DNA of 64,000 nt from CAVQOB01 sp963714325 (GTDB lineage: Bacteria; Pseudomonadota; Alphaproteobacteria; Rhizobiales; Hyphomicrobiaceae): the NCBI GenBank assembly GCA_963714325.1, contig CAVQOB010000001.1, positions 124,001 to 188,000 of the forward strand. Direction: 5' to 3'. Position 1 is the stretch's first letter. Each line of letters opens with the position of its first letter. This document shows positions 16,534 through 26,408 of this stretch, in pieces. The translations under genes and the position numbers were made by a program. The notes under the pieces are model-generated. The model searched no databases. It was given only the letters and a program-made list of their open reading frames with translations, and was not told where the DNA came from.

Positions 16534-17651
16534 GGCGCTGGTCGCATATGTTGCAAGCCCGTGCACGGCCAGTCGCTGTCCTGCTGGGCCTGGTGACAGG
16601 CACGATCTTCTCCCACGCGCTCGTGGCCGCTGAGTCGGATGACGTCGACATCACTCGTCGCGACGCCGCGATCGCATTGCGCTGGACGGCCGCCTGGAAC
16701 ACGCTGGTGTGGCCAGCCGGAACAACGGTCAGCGGCTGCTTTCTTGAGCGCGATGTCGAATGGCGAGGGTTGTTCGTGCGTGCCAGTGCCGCGTGGATGG
16801 AGATCATCAATCTCAAGCTCGATTTCGGCTCCGGTCCCGGCTATCGCACCTGCAGCATGTTCGATCCAAGTGATATACGCGTCACGTTTCGCCCGGGCCT
16901 CGCGAGCTTCTCGCGTGCCGGCACGCTGGCGCTCGATATCGCACCGGGAACGCCGACGCTGGTCATCACAACAGGCGCGCTCGGCGAGCAGGCTGCGACA
17001 TCCAAGGAGAGTCGCTATGGCGTCATGCTACATGAGCTTGGCCATGCGCTCGGCCTGCCGCATGAACATCAACATGCGCTGAGCCCCTGTCCGTCGGAGT
17101 ACCGGTTTGAACTGCTGTGCGAGCGATCCGGCGAGGGCGGTCCGAAAGCCGCGCGCTACTTGTCGTTGGCGACGGTCTTCAATGCGCAGCGCACGATCCG
17201 CCTCGACCTTGAGCCCGAGAGAGAGCCCCCGCACGACGTCAACTCGATCATGCACTACCGCTATCCTCCCGACATACTGCGCGGCGGGAGGACGAGCCGC
17301 TGCCATGCCAAAACCCAGCTGTCGTTTTCGCCGGCCGACCGCCAGCGCTTTGCCGTTCTTTACCCGAAGGACGCAAGCGCGCAGCGCGCATTCTTGCGCG
17401 AACAGGCGACGGTCCTGCAGCGCACGATCGCGGCCAGCGGGTTGTCGCGCGCGACGGCCGAACGTATCGCCCGTATGTTGGAGCAGCGGGTCGAGCGGCG
17501 CCATGGCGACATCGGGTTCAAGATCAACCTGAGCGGCGCTGCCCTCAAAGATGGCGATACCGATGAACTCGAGTTGCGGCTGGCGGGGCGCGGGCGGGAG
17601 GCCGGGGCGGCGTCGTGTGCGAAGGAAACGGGTCGCGCGGGCAAGTCTTAA
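16530..17651 (+). CDS. Exported metzincin-type zinc metalloprotease
   Basis: A 373-residue protein. A signal peptide (about 1-35) is followed by a catalytic domain with HELGHALGLPH: His168, His172 and His178 as zinc ligands and Glu169 as base. The Met-turn SIMHY (239-243) carries the Tyr typical of astacins and serralysins. Several Cys (residues 70, 108, 187 and 197) may form disulfides. The C-terminal 100 residues are charged and helical. It is neither a full-length astacin nor a serralysin, and no calcium repeats are seen. ATG 16530 overlaps the hydratase stop by 4 bases, an odd coupling of a catabolic enzyme with a secreted protease. Confidence 0.85.
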   Translation: MRRWSHMLQARARPVAVLLGLVTGTIFSHALVAAESDDVDITRRDAAIALRWTAAWNTLVWPAGTTVSGCFLERDVEWRGLFVRASAAWMEIINLKLDFGSGPGYRTCSMFDPSDIRVTFRPGLASFSRAGTLALDIAPGTPTLVITTGALGEQAATSKESRYGVMLHELGHALGLPHEHQHALSPCPSEYRFELLCERSGEGGPKAARYLSLATVFNAQRTIRLDLEPEREPPHDVNSIMHYRYPPDILRGGRTSRCHAKTQLSFSPADRQRFAVLYPKDASAQRAFLREQATVLQRTIAASGLSRATAERIARMLEQRVERRHGDIGFKINLSGAALKDGDTDELELRLAGRGREAGAASCAKETGRAGKS

Positions 17652-17910
17652 TGTCGCCGATCATGTGCTTGTTTCGCACCGCGTCCGGTGGCGCCGCCGT
17701 GCTTGACGGACCCACGCAAACCGCTCATAACGCGGGCATGAGCGACGCGTGCATTCCATCCGCCGTTAACGTTTGTTGCGGCATGATTATTGTAACGAGC
17801 TAGCACACGCTGGCGCGCGGCCCGCCCCTTGTCTCCAACGACCGGATGAGAGCGCCCCGCCAGCAGGCCAAGGGCCTATCTGGGACGTTTCGTTTTTTGG
17901 AGAGCAGCCG

Positions 17911-19314
17911 GTGTCACTCACCCTCTACAACACATTGATCCGCGAGAAGGCGGCGTTTCAGCCGATCGATCCGAAGAATGTCCGCATGTATGTCTGCGGT
18001 CCGACCGTCTACGATTTTGCCCACATCGGCAACGCCCGGCCGGTGATCGTCTTCGATGTGTTGTTCCGCCTATTGCGCCACGTCTACGGCGCATCACACG
18101 TCACCTATGCGCGCAACATCACCGACGTTGACGACAAGATCAACGCGCGCGCCGTCGAGCAATATGCGAAACTCGATCCGATCGCGGCGATCCGCAAGCT
18201 GACAGAAGAAACCGGCGCACAGTACCACAAGGATATTGCAGCGCTCGGCGTGCTCGCCCCATCGATCGAGCCGCGCGCCACTGAACACATCGCGGAGATG
18301 CGGGCACTGTGTGATGCGCTGATCGCCAAGGGGCACGCTTACGTTGCCGAGGATCACGTTCTCTTTTCCGTGCCGAGCATGAAGGACTACGGTTCGCTCT
18401 CCGGGCGCAGTCTCGACGAGATGGAAGCTGGCGCCCGCGTCGACGTCGCGCCATACAAGCGCGACGCGATGGACTTTGTCCTGTGGAAGCCGTCGGACGC
18501 CGGCCAGCCCGGTTGGCCGTCGCCCGGTGGCATTGCGAAATCGGGCCGTCCCGGCTGGCATATCGAGTGCTCAGCGATGGCTGGCAAACACCTTGGGACG
18601 GTGTTCGATATTCACGGCGGCGGCATCGATCTCGTTTTCCCCCACCATGAGAACGAGGTTGCGCAGTCGCGCTGCGCACATGGTACGCACGCCATGGCAA
18701 ACGTTTGGATGCACAACGGCTTCCTGCAGGTTGAAGGGGAGAAGATGTCGAAAAGCGTCGGCAACTTCTTCTCGATCCATCAGTTGCTTGAGACCGACGT
18801 GTTTGGCCGCCAACGCTGGCATGGCCGTGTGCTGCGCTTCGCCATGTTGACCGCGCATTATCGTCAGCCCATCGACTGGACGGTGGAGCGGGCGACGCTG
18901 GCGAAGCATGCCCTGCAGGAGTTCGCCGGGATCGTGCATGATGTGGCACCGGCCGAGAGCCCCAATGCCGACGTGCTGGCAGCGCTGAGCGATGATCTCA
19001 ACACGCCGAGTGCGATCTCGATCCTGCATGGTCTCGCCAAATCGGCGAAGCGTGGCGATGCGGCGAAGGCGGCCGAGTTGCGTGCGACCCTGGAGTTCAT
19101 GGGGCTTTACGGCGGCGAGACAGCGGACGAACTGTCGCTGACCGCTAAAGGCAAAGTCGACTACGTCGCGCTGCAGAAGCTGGTGGAAGCGCGCGCCGAG
19201 GCGAAGGCCGCGCGCAACTTCAGGGAAGCCGATCGCATCCGCGACGAGTTGCTCGCCCAGGGCGTCGTGCTGAAAGACGGCAAGGACGGCACGACCTGGG
19301 AGATGAAGCGGTGA
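17911..19314 (+). CDS. cysS: Cysteine--tRNA ligase
   Basis: A 467-residue class I synthetase of normal length. It shows the zinc Cys and HIGH box in YVCGPTVYDFAHIGNARP, RNITDVDDKINARA, the WHIECSAMA and HHENEVAQS zinc ligands, and EGEKMSKSVGN. The C-terminal anticodon-binding segment NFREADRIRDEL is complete. GTG 17911 was chosen because GGAG is at 17899-17902 and the product begins SLTLYNT as in relatives. The open frame extends further upstream without homologous content. It heads a rightward series ending in cimA. Confidence 0.96.
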   Translation: MSLTLYNTLIREKAAFQPIDPKNVRMYVCGPTVYDFAHIGNARPVIVFDVLFRLLRHVYGASHVTYARNITDVDDKINARAVEQYAKLDPIAAIRKLTEETGAQYHKDIAALGVLAPSIEPRATEHIAEMRALCDALIAKGHAYVAEDHVLFSVPSMKDYGSLSGRSLDEMEAGARVDVAPYKRDAMDFVLWKPSDAGQPGWPSPGGIAKSGRPGWHIECSAMAGKHLGTVFDIHGGGIDLVFPHHENEVAQSRCAHGTHAMANVWMHNGFLQVEGEKMSKSVGNFFSIHQLLETDVFGRQRWHGRVLRFAMLTAHYRQPIDWTVERATLAKHALQEFAGIVHDVAPAESPNADVLAALSDDLNTPSAISILHGLAKSAKRGDAAKAAELRATLEFMGLYGGETADELSLTAKGKVDYVALQKLVEARAEAKAARNFREADRIRDELLAQGVVLKDGKDGTTWEMKR

Positions 19315-19405
19315 GTGGGTGTGGGGACACAGCTGTGCGAGACTTCTTTGTGACGGCTACAGCGTGCGCCGTGCGGCCAGTCGCCATTCGAACGAGGGCC
19401 GTTCT

Positions 19406-19753
19406 ATGAATGAAAGGGTAAGGCTTGCAGTCGATATATTCGCCAAGCGCACGCGCGCTGTTTACGGCGCACGGTTTGCCGGGTTTTATCTTTTTGGCAG
19501 CCAAGCACGTGGCGATCAACATGCCGAAAGCGATGTCGACGTTGCTGTCATTCTGGAAGGAGACGGTTGGAACCTCGCTCGTGAAAAAATGCGGCTGGGA
19601 GACATCGCGTATGACATTTCGCTGGAAACCGACGTGTCGATCGACGCTTGGCCGGTTTCGCAGCAGCAGTGGGACGCGCCAATCTCGCGTCGGACATCGT
19701 TTTTTCTGATCGGTGCGCGGCAGCATGCGATCGCTTTGGAGGTCGGTCCATGA
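19406..19753 (+). CDS. Minimal nucleotidyltransferase (MNT, probable antitoxin)
   Basis: A 115-residue MNT-domain protein. The active-site signature is YLFGSQARGDQHAESDVDVAV, that is G-S-x-A-R-G-D followed by S-D-x-D, with the third acid in the ISLETDVSID region. In known HEPN/MNT toxin-antitoxin pairs the MNT protein inactivates its partner by AMPylation. The HEPN gene follows with an ATGA overlap, which supports that pairing. GAGGG lies at 19394-19398. It stands 91 bases after cysS. Confidence 0.9.
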   Translation: MNERVRLAVDIFAKRTRAVYGARFAGFYLFGSQARGDQHAESDVDVAVILEGDGWNLAREKMRLGDIAYDISLETDVSIDAWPVSQQQWDAPISRRTSFFLIGARQHAIALEVGP

Positions 19754-20151
19754 GCGATCTGATCAAGAAGGCGCGCGCGGCGGCTGCAACGGCGCGACTT
19801 GTCGCTCGAACGGATCCGGATACGGCGGCGAGCCGCGCCTACTATGCGATGTTCGACATCGCCCGGGTTCTTTTGCGCGAGAAGAGCCCGGAGTTGGCAG
19901 CAGCCAAGACGCACGCGACCATCATTCGGCGCTTTGCCAAGTACGTCTCGACCGAGGACGGGCTGGATCCGGTTCTTGGTCGTATGCTCAATCGGGCCTC
20001 GGAATTGAGGCATATTGCTGATTATGCCGATGTGAGTATTGCCGCGGACGTCGCGCAGTCGTTGGAGCAATCGAAGGATGTTTTCATGTCTGCGCTGGAT
20101 TCTCGGCTCCGGGCCATCGACGAACAGCAACGCCTGGAGGATGGCGAATGA
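19750..20151 (+). CDS. HEPN-domain protein (probable toxin partner)
   Basis: A 133-residue helical HEPN protein of the UPF0332 type. It shows the ASRAYYAMFDIARVLL helix, KTHATIIRRF, and SELRHIADYAD near the end. Canonical ribonuclease HEPN toxins carry R-x(4-6)-H; here the equivalent place reads R-H-I-A-D-Y, so the catalytic His is not in the usual position. The same R-x-x-A-D-Y form is common in UPF0332 members. Its start overlaps the MNT stop, and its own stop overlaps the VOC start, so it is translated as part of a longer operon. Confidence 0.87.
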   Translation: MSDLIKKARAAAATARLVARTDPDTAASRAYYAMFDIARVLLREKSPELAAAKTHATIIRRFAKYVSTEDGLDPVLGRMLNRASELRHIADYADVSIAADVAQSLEQSKDVFMSALDSRLRAIDEQQRLEDGE

Positions 20152-20594
20152 TGGCCTTTGCAACAGCGCCCTCATTTCCCTTCGCCCGCACGATGCCGAT
20201 CCTCGATACGGGCGACTTGGCGCACGCAATCGCGTTCTACAAGGAAAAGCTCGGCTTCGAAGCGGTCACGTTCGGCGAGCCGGCGACGTTTGCGATCCTG
20301 CAGCGGGGCATGGTGACGTTGGGGCTGGCGCTGAAGGAAAAGCCGGTGATCAAGCCAGCGCCGGAGTGGTCGACGTACATCTATGTCGCGGACGCCGATG
20401 CCGTGCATGCCGAGTGGACCGCGCAAGGCGTCGCCATCATCGAGGCGATCTGCGACAAGTTCTATAATTGTCGCGATTTCACGATCAGCGATTCCGACGG
20501 CAACAGCATCGGCGTCGGCCATGTGCGCGCGTCCGACCCGCTCGGCCCCGGGTTGTCAATGCGCGTCGGCCGCGACGGGAAGGCTGCATCATGA
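20148..20594 (+). CDS. VOC-family protein (glyoxalase/bleomycin-resistance type)
   Basis: A 148-residue single-domain VOC protein. It reads ARTMPILDTGDLAHAIAFYKEKLGFEA at the start and carries the repeat of the fold with YIYVADADAVHAEW and FTISDSDGNSIGVG. Metal ligands are not clearly conserved, as in bleomycin-binding relatives, so an enzymatic role is uncertain. It overlaps its neighbours on both sides by 4 bases. Confidence 0.85.
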   Translation: MMAFATAPSFPFARTMPILDTGDLAHAIAFYKEKLGFEAVTFGEPATFAILQRGMVTLGLALKEKPVIKPAPEWSTYIYVADADAVHAEWTAQGVAIIEAICDKFYNCRDFTISDSDGNSIGVGHVRASDPLGPGLSMRVGRDGKAAS

Positions 20595-21073
20595 CGGGTA
20601 GCGATCGCGCATGGTCCGGCGGGTGCCAATGCGGCGCGGTGCGGTTTCGTGCGGCATCGCTCGGTCGCGCCTCGTTCTGCCATTGCCGTATGTGTCAGAA
20701 AGCGTTCGGGTCCATAGGCGGCGCGTTCGTTATCGCCCATGATCTTGTCTGGACGCGTGGCGCAGTCAAGCACTTCCGTAGTTCCAACCAGATCCGGCGC
20801 GGCTTCTGCGTCGATTGCGGTACGCCGCTGACCTACGAAGGCCCGTCCGGTCTCGACGTCGCCATCGCCGCGTTTGACCGTGCAGCCGAAATCGCACCGA
20901 CGATCCAGCTGGCTTGCGAGGCGCGGCTGCCTTGGGCCGAAACGCTGGCCATGTTGCCTCAGCGTTCGTCTGCTGAAGCTGCCGCGAAAGCCGCCACGCG
21001 CGTGGTACTTGTCTCGTATCAACACCCCGATCACGATACGGCCGACTGGCCGTTGAAGGCGTTGCAGCCATGA
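20591..21073 (+). CDS. GFA/CENP-V family zinc protein
   Basis: A 160-residue protein of the glutathione-dependent formaldehyde-activating fold. Zinc Cys motifs are complete: GGCQCGAVRF, CHCRMCQK and FCVDCGTPL. Members of this family are rarely true formaldehyde-activating enzymes, so the substrate is open. It lies between the VOC gene and cimA with ATGA overlaps at both ends. Confidence 0.88.
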   Translation: MTGSDRAWSGGCQCGAVRFRAASLGRASFCHCRMCQKAFGSIGGAFVIAHDLVWTRGAVKHFRSSNQIRRGFCVDCGTPLTYEGPSGLDVAIAAFDRAAEIAPTIQLACEARLPWAETLAMLPQRSSAEAAAKAATRVVLVSYQHPDHDTADWPLKALQP

Positions 21074-22692
21074 CCACTCCCCGCGAACGGCTCTATCTCT
21101 TCGACACCACGCTGCGCGATGGCGCGCAGACGACAGGCGTTGATTTTTCACTCGAAGACAAGCGGCGCATTGCCGCCGTCCTCGACGATCTCGGTATCGA
21201 TTTCATCGAGGGCGGATATCCCGGCGCCAACGCCACCGACACCCAGTTTTTTGACCGCGATCCCGAATTCAAAAGCGCGGTCTTTACCGCCTTTGGCATG
21301 ACCAAGCGGACGGGGCGCTCCGCGTCGAATGATCCGGGCTTCCAGGCGATCCTGCAGTCGAAGGCGCAAGCGATCTGTCTCGTCGCCAAGGCTTGGGACT
21401 ACCACGTCCGCGTCGCGCTCGGGATCAGCAACGAGGAAAACCTCGACAGCGTCAGGCAATCGGTCGAGGCCGTGCGCGGCTCTAACCGCGTCATCGCGAT
21501 GATTGATTGCGAGCATTTCTTCGACGGCTACAAGGCCAATCCTGCCTACGCACTGGCCGTCGCAACCGCCGCGCATAAGGCTGGCGCGCGCTGGGTGGTG
21601 CTGTGCGATACCAACGGCGGGACGTTGCCGCACGAGATCGATGCGATCGTCCGCGATGTCGTCAAGCATGTGCCGGGGACCCACCTCGGCATTCACACGC
21701 ATAACGATACCGAAAATGCCGTCGCCAATACGTTGATGGCGGTGCGTGCCGGCGCTCGCCAGATTCAGGGCACACTCAACGGCCTCGGCGAGCGCTGCGG
21801 CAATGCCAACCTGACCTCGATTATTCCAACACTCTTGCTCAAGAGCGAATTCGCAAATCACTTCGAAACCAAGGTCACCGCCGCGAAGCTGCAAAAGCTG
21901 ACACATGCGAGCCGCGTCCTCGACGAGATCCTCAATCGTTCGCCGAACCGCCACGCGCCCTATGTCGGCGAAGCGGCATTCGCAACCAAGGCCGGCATCC
22001 ACGCCAGCGCCATTCTGAAAGAACCCGAGACCTACGAGCACGTGCCGCCGGAAACGGTCGGCAATCGCCGTCGTGTGCTGGTGTCCGATCAGGCCGGCAA
22101 ATCCAATCTGGTCTATGAACTCGAGCGTCTCGGCGTCGATTTCAACCGGCAGGACCCGCGCATCGGCGAGCTGCTCGACGAGGTCAAATCGCGCGAGGCG
22201 GTTGGCTACGCCTACGAGGGGGCAGACGCCTCATTCGAACTCCTGGCGCGACGGTTGCTCGGCGAAGTGCCGCAGTATTTCCAAGTCGACAGCTTCCGCG
22301 TGATGGTCGAGAAGCGGCACAACGCGGTCGGCAAGCTGGTCACTGTCTCGGAAGCGACCGTGCGCATCTTCGCCAGTGGTGAGGAACAGCCGCTGTGGTC
22401 GGTGGCTGAAGGCAATGGCCCGGTCAACGCGCTCGACAACGCGTTGCGCAAGGATCTCGGCCGTTACCAGAACTACATCAGGGACGTCGAACTGGTCGAC
22501 TACAAGGTGCGCATTCTCACCGGCGGAACAGAGGCCGTCACGCGCGTGCTGGTCGAGAGCCACGACAAGGCAACGGGCGAGCGTTGGGTGACCGTCGGCG
22601 TCTCGCCGAACATCGTCGACGCCAGCTTCGAAGCCCTCCTCGACAGTATCAACTACAAGCTGTTCAAGGCCGGCGCGGCGGTCGGCGGGTGA
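21070..22692 (+). CDS. cimA: (R)-citramalate synthase
   Basis: A 540-residue protein with an HMGL-like TIM barrel (FDTTLRDGAQTTG at the N terminus, IHTHNDTENAVAN for the metal His residues, GLGERCGNANL) and a C-terminal LeuA allosteric dimer domain (about 400-535). The length and EGGYPGANATD match CimA more than isopropylmalate synthase. It condenses pyruvate and acetyl-CoA in a threonine-independent route to isoleucine. Its ATG overlaps the GFA stop. cysS and cimA are, from memory, close neighbours in relatives, so the genes between them may be a later gain. Confidence 0.92.
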   Translation: MTTPRERLYLFDTTLRDGAQTTGVDFSLEDKRRIAAVLDDLGIDFIEGGYPGANATDTQFFDRDPEFKSAVFTAFGMTKRTGRSASNDPGFQAILQSKAQAICLVAKAWDYHVRVALGISNEENLDSVRQSVEAVRGSNRVIAMIDCEHFFDGYKANPAYALAVATAAHKAGARWVVLCDTNGGTLPHEIDAIVRDVVKHVPGTHLGIHTHNDTENAVANTLMAVRAGARQIQGTLNGLGERCGNANLTSIIPTLLLKSEFANHFETKVTAAKLQKLTHASRVLDEILNRSPNRHAPYVGEAAFATKAGIHASAILKEPETYEHVPPETVGNRRRVLVSDQAGKSNLVYELERLGVDFNRQDPRIGELLDEVKSREAVGYAYEGADASFELLARRLLGEVPQYFQVDSFRVMVEKRHNAVGKLVTVSEATVRIFASGEEQPLWSVAEGNGPVNALDNALRKDLGRYQNYIRDVELVDYKVRILTGGTEAVTRVLVESHDKATGERWVTVGVSPNIVDASFEALLDSINYKLFKAGAAVGG

Positions 22693-22708
22693 CGGCAGGA
22701 GTTGTCGC

Positions 22709-23236
22709 GTGGTGTCTGATGGTGGTGGCCCGTCAAGCAATCCTGCCGCGTATCAAATAACGACGGCGGGTTCGTCCCATGATCTCGCGGCTGTGAAGGC
22801 ACTGTTGCGCGCGTATGCGGCGTCGCTCGATGTCGATCTCGCCTATCAGAATTTTGACGAAGAGCTGGCTGGGCTGCCGGGCCAGTATGTGGCGCCGGCC
22901 GGCGCCCTGTTGCTCGCGCGCGGGCTGGATGGTGCGCCACTCGGCTGCGTGGCGTTACGGGCAATGGCTGACGCGGGGTGTTGCGAGCTGAAGCGGCTGT
23001 TCGTGTTGCCGGCCACACGTGGCATCGGGCTTGGCCGTGCATTGGTCGCGGCTATCGTCCGCGAAGCACAAATCCTGGGCTATCGCGAGATCAGGCTCGA
23101 TTCGCTGCCATCGATGACACAAGCGATTGCGCTCTATCGCAAGGCCGGTTTCATCGACGCCGCGCCCTACTACGACACCCCCATCGTCGGCACCGTGTTC
23201 CTTCGGCAGGTTCTTGGCTCGGCTGTGGAACACTAG
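22709..23236 (+). CDS. GNAT-family N-acetyltransferase
   Basis: A 175-residue acetyltransferase. Motif A reads LKRLFVLPATRGIGLGRALV (R-G-x-G-L-G form), followed by REIRLDSLPSMTQAIALYRKAGF. GTG 22709 is preceded by AGGAG at 22697-22701. It lies 16 bases after cimA and probably shares its transcript. The substrate is unknown. Confidence 0.87.
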   Translation: MVSDGGGPSSNPAAYQITTAGSSHDLAAVKALLRAYAASLDVDLAYQNFDEELAGLPGQYVAPAGALLLARGLDGAPLGCVALRAMADAGCCELKRLFVLPATRGIGLGRALVAAIVREAQILGYREIRLDSLPSMTQAIALYRKAGFIDAAPYYDTPIVGTVFLRQVLGSAVEH

Positions 23237-23379
23237 GCTCGCGGTCCAACCGGGCACGCCATTGCCGGTGATACCGGCCAACGCAACGATGGACCCGTTT
23301 TCCTCGAGCGCGACCGGCCGATATCCGCGCTGGCGGTGGTGGGGCGGCCGCACGCAAAAAAGTGGTTCTTTTGGTTTTT

Positions 23380-24513
23380 TTAGATCGGCTCGCCCGGTCC
23401 CGCCAATCGTATCAGCGTCTCTTCGCGCCACGCGGCAAATCGGCCATCGCGGATTGCATCGCGCATTGCCTGCATGAGTTCCTGATAGAACGCGGTGTTC
23501 GCCCACGACAACAGCATGGCGCCGAGATATTCGCCGGACTTCAACAGATGATTGAGATAGGCGCGGGAATAGTCGGTCGATGCTGGACATGTGCTCGCCG
23601 GATCAAGCGGGCGGAGGTCTTCGGCGTGCCGGGCGTTCTTGATATTGACCTTGCCGTTCCAGGTATAGACCGTGCCGTGCCGGCCTGAGCGCGTCGGTAG
23701 CACGCAATCGAACATGTCAATGCCGCGCGCCACGCTCTCGATCAAATCCTGCGGCGTGCCGACGCCCATCAGATAGCGCGGTTTTGTCGCCGGCAAAAAC
23801 GGCAGCGTCTCCTCCAGCACCTTCAGCATCGCCGGCTGGCCTTCGCCGACGGCCAAACCACCGACGGAATAGCCGGGAAGATCGAGCGCGGCGAGGGCTT
23901 CGGCGGAGCGACGGCGCAGCGCTGGTTCCGTGCCGCCCTGGACGATTCCGAACAGGGCCTGCCCAGGCTTCCCCATACTCTTGAACGCGCGCTGCGAGCG
24001 CTCCGCCCATCGGAGCGACAATTCCATCGCGCGCTCGGTGTCCGCATAGGTCGCCGGCAGCGCGATGCACTCGTCGAGCTGCATCTGAATGTCGGAGCCA
24101 AGCAGGCATTGAATTTCAATCGAGCGTTCCGGCGTCAGCATGTGCCGGCTGCCGTCGAGATGCGATTGGAACTGCGCCCCGTCCTCGCTCATCTTGCGGA
24201 TTTTCGACAGGCTCATGACCTGGAACCCGCCGCTGTCGGTGAGGATCGGTCCGTCCCACCGCATGAAGCTATGCAAGCCGCCAAGGCGATGAATGCGTTC
24301 CGCCGTCGGTCGCAACATCAGGTGATAGGTGTTGCCGAGGATGATGTCGGCGCCGGCCGCTTTGACTTGATCGAGATAGACGGCTTTCACCGTCGCCGCC
24401 GTGCCAACCGGCATGAACGCCGGCGTGCGGATGACGCCGCGCGGCGTGAGGACCTGACCGAGGCGGGCTTCGCCGGAGGTCGCGATAAGCTGGTAGGCGA
24501 AGGAAGCGGACAT
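23380..24513 (-). CDS. tgt: tRNA-guanine(34) transglycosylase, zinc site degenerate
   Basis: A 377-residue TIM-barrel enzyme that exchanges guanine for preQ1 in the wobble position of tRNA. The catalytic base lies in LTDSGGFQVMSL (Asp93) and the nucleophile region GIDMFDCVLPTRSGRHG is intact. The zinc site is not: the places of Cys302, Cys304, Cys307 and His333 of the E. coli enzyme hold Ser307, Cys309, Ser312 and Ala338. The spacing is preserved, so the alignment is firm. ATG 24513 begins MSASFAYQL; frame open beyond it is non-homologous. With queA nearby it forms a queuosine locus. Confidence 0.92.
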   Translation of the reverse strand: MSASFAYQLIATSGEARLGQVLTPRGVIRTPAFMPVGTAATVKAVYLDQVKAAGADIILGNTYHLMLRPTAERIHRLGGLHSFMRWDGPILTDSGGFQVMSLSKIRKMSEDGAQFQSHLDGSRHMLTPERSIEIQCLLGSDIQMQLDECIALPATYADTERAMELSLRWAERSQRAFKSMGKPGQALFGIVQGGTEPALRRRSAEALAALDLPGYSVGGLAVGEGQPAMLKVLEETLPFLPATKPRYLMGVGTPQDLIESVARGIDMFDCVLPTRSGRHGTVYTWNGKVNIKNARHAEDLRPLDPASTCPASTDYSRAYLNHLLKSGEYLGAMLLSWANTAFYQELMQAMRDAIRDGRFAAWREETLIRLAGPGEPI

Positions 24514-24703
24514 TGTGCCGTGCGGTTGGTGCAGACGAGGGCGCTGCCCTCGCGCTCCCGCCAAAGGGCGTCGCCCTTTGGAAACCCGTCCTTTAGGGGA
24601 GATTGGCGGTGGGGTCCAGGGGCCCCGCGTGCGCAGGCACGCAATCGCAAAGAACCCTTGGTTCGGGATCGTCGGGGGCGAACAGCCCCTTGCATGCGGA
24701 GCA
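24514..24703. repeat. Mosaic of short intergenic hairpins
   Basis: Several inverted repeats follow one another. GAGGGC/GCCCTC lies at 24537-24551. A 21-base near-perfect palindrome lies at 24561-24581 (CCAAAGGGCG against CGCCCTTTGG around one base). A GCGTGC/GCACGC pair and a GGGGC/GCCCC pair lie further on. The block fills the space between the cytochrome gene and tgt and has no coding content. It resembles interspersed extragenic palindromes of alphaproteobacteria. Confidence 0.65.
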
Positions 24704-25270
24704 TCAGCGCCGCTGTTGCGGCAACATACGCCGGAGCAAACCGTCGCGCAGAATATATTGATGGCGCAGGACCAGCCCGATGTGGCCGGCGAGTGCGAGC
24801 GCCAGGACGATGGCGCTGATGACATGCACCCATTGCGCGACCACCGCCAGAACGCCACTCTTGCCGATCGGATTGGCGAGGTCGATGACGCCGAACAGGC
24901 GTACGCCGTAGAGGCCCGCCATGGCGTAGAGATAGCCGCTGACCGGCATCACGAACATCGCGGTGTAGAGAACCTGCTCGGCGCGGTGGATGAACGTCTT
25001 CTCGGGCTCGCTCAGTGTCGCGGCCCATGGCGGCAGCTGTCCTTGCCGTTGGTTGATCAATCGTCCGATGGCCACCAGCAGCGCCACCAAGCCAACTGAT
25101 TTATGCCAGTCGAAATAGGCGTTCTGGCTGATGCCGAGCACCACCCCGCCTTTTGCCATGCGCACCATGATCAGGCCAGCAAAGTATTGCCAAGCAAACA
25201 GCACGACGATCGCCCAATGGAAAAACTTGGTCAGGCTGCCGTAGCCGTCTTTCGTGTTTCGCCAAGCCAT
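24704..25270 (-). CDS. Cytochrome b561-family membrane protein
   Basis: A 188-residue four-helix diheme-type cytochrome. Histidines sit where heme ligands are expected: KFFHWAIV at the start of helix 1, DWHKSVGL in helix 2, FIHRAEQ before helix 3 and AGHIGLVLRHQY in helix 4. It probably carries electrons between the quinone pool and an exported partner. ATG 25270 has AAAGGG upstream. It lies between queA and tgt, an arrangement with no obvious functional link. Confidence 0.88.
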   Translation of the reverse strand: MAWRNTKDGYGSLTKFFHWAIVVLFAWQYFAGLIMVRMAKGGVVLGISQNAYFDWHKSVGLVALLVAIGRLINQRQGQLPPWAATLSEPEKTFIHRAEQVLYTAMFVMPVSGYLYAMAGLYGVRLFGVIDLANPIGKSGVLAVVAQWVHVISAIVLALALAGHIGLVLRHQYILRDGLLRRMLPQQRR

Positions 25271-25280
25271 CGCAGCCCTT

Positions 25281-26357
<1,077 letters not shown>

Positions 26358-26408
26358 GGGCTCGGATGCAATGACGTTTGCATCCATCTGCCACGACTGC
26401 GCCCGGGA

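Noticed and set aside
19750..20151. HEPN protein considered as a certified RNase toxin
   Set aside because: The canonical R-x(4-6)-H motif is not present, so a toxic RNase activity is not claimed.
23237..23379. A/T-rich stretch between the GNAT gene and tgt as a terminator
   Set aside because: A T run is present on the plus strand but the preceding pairing is weak and A/T-rich.
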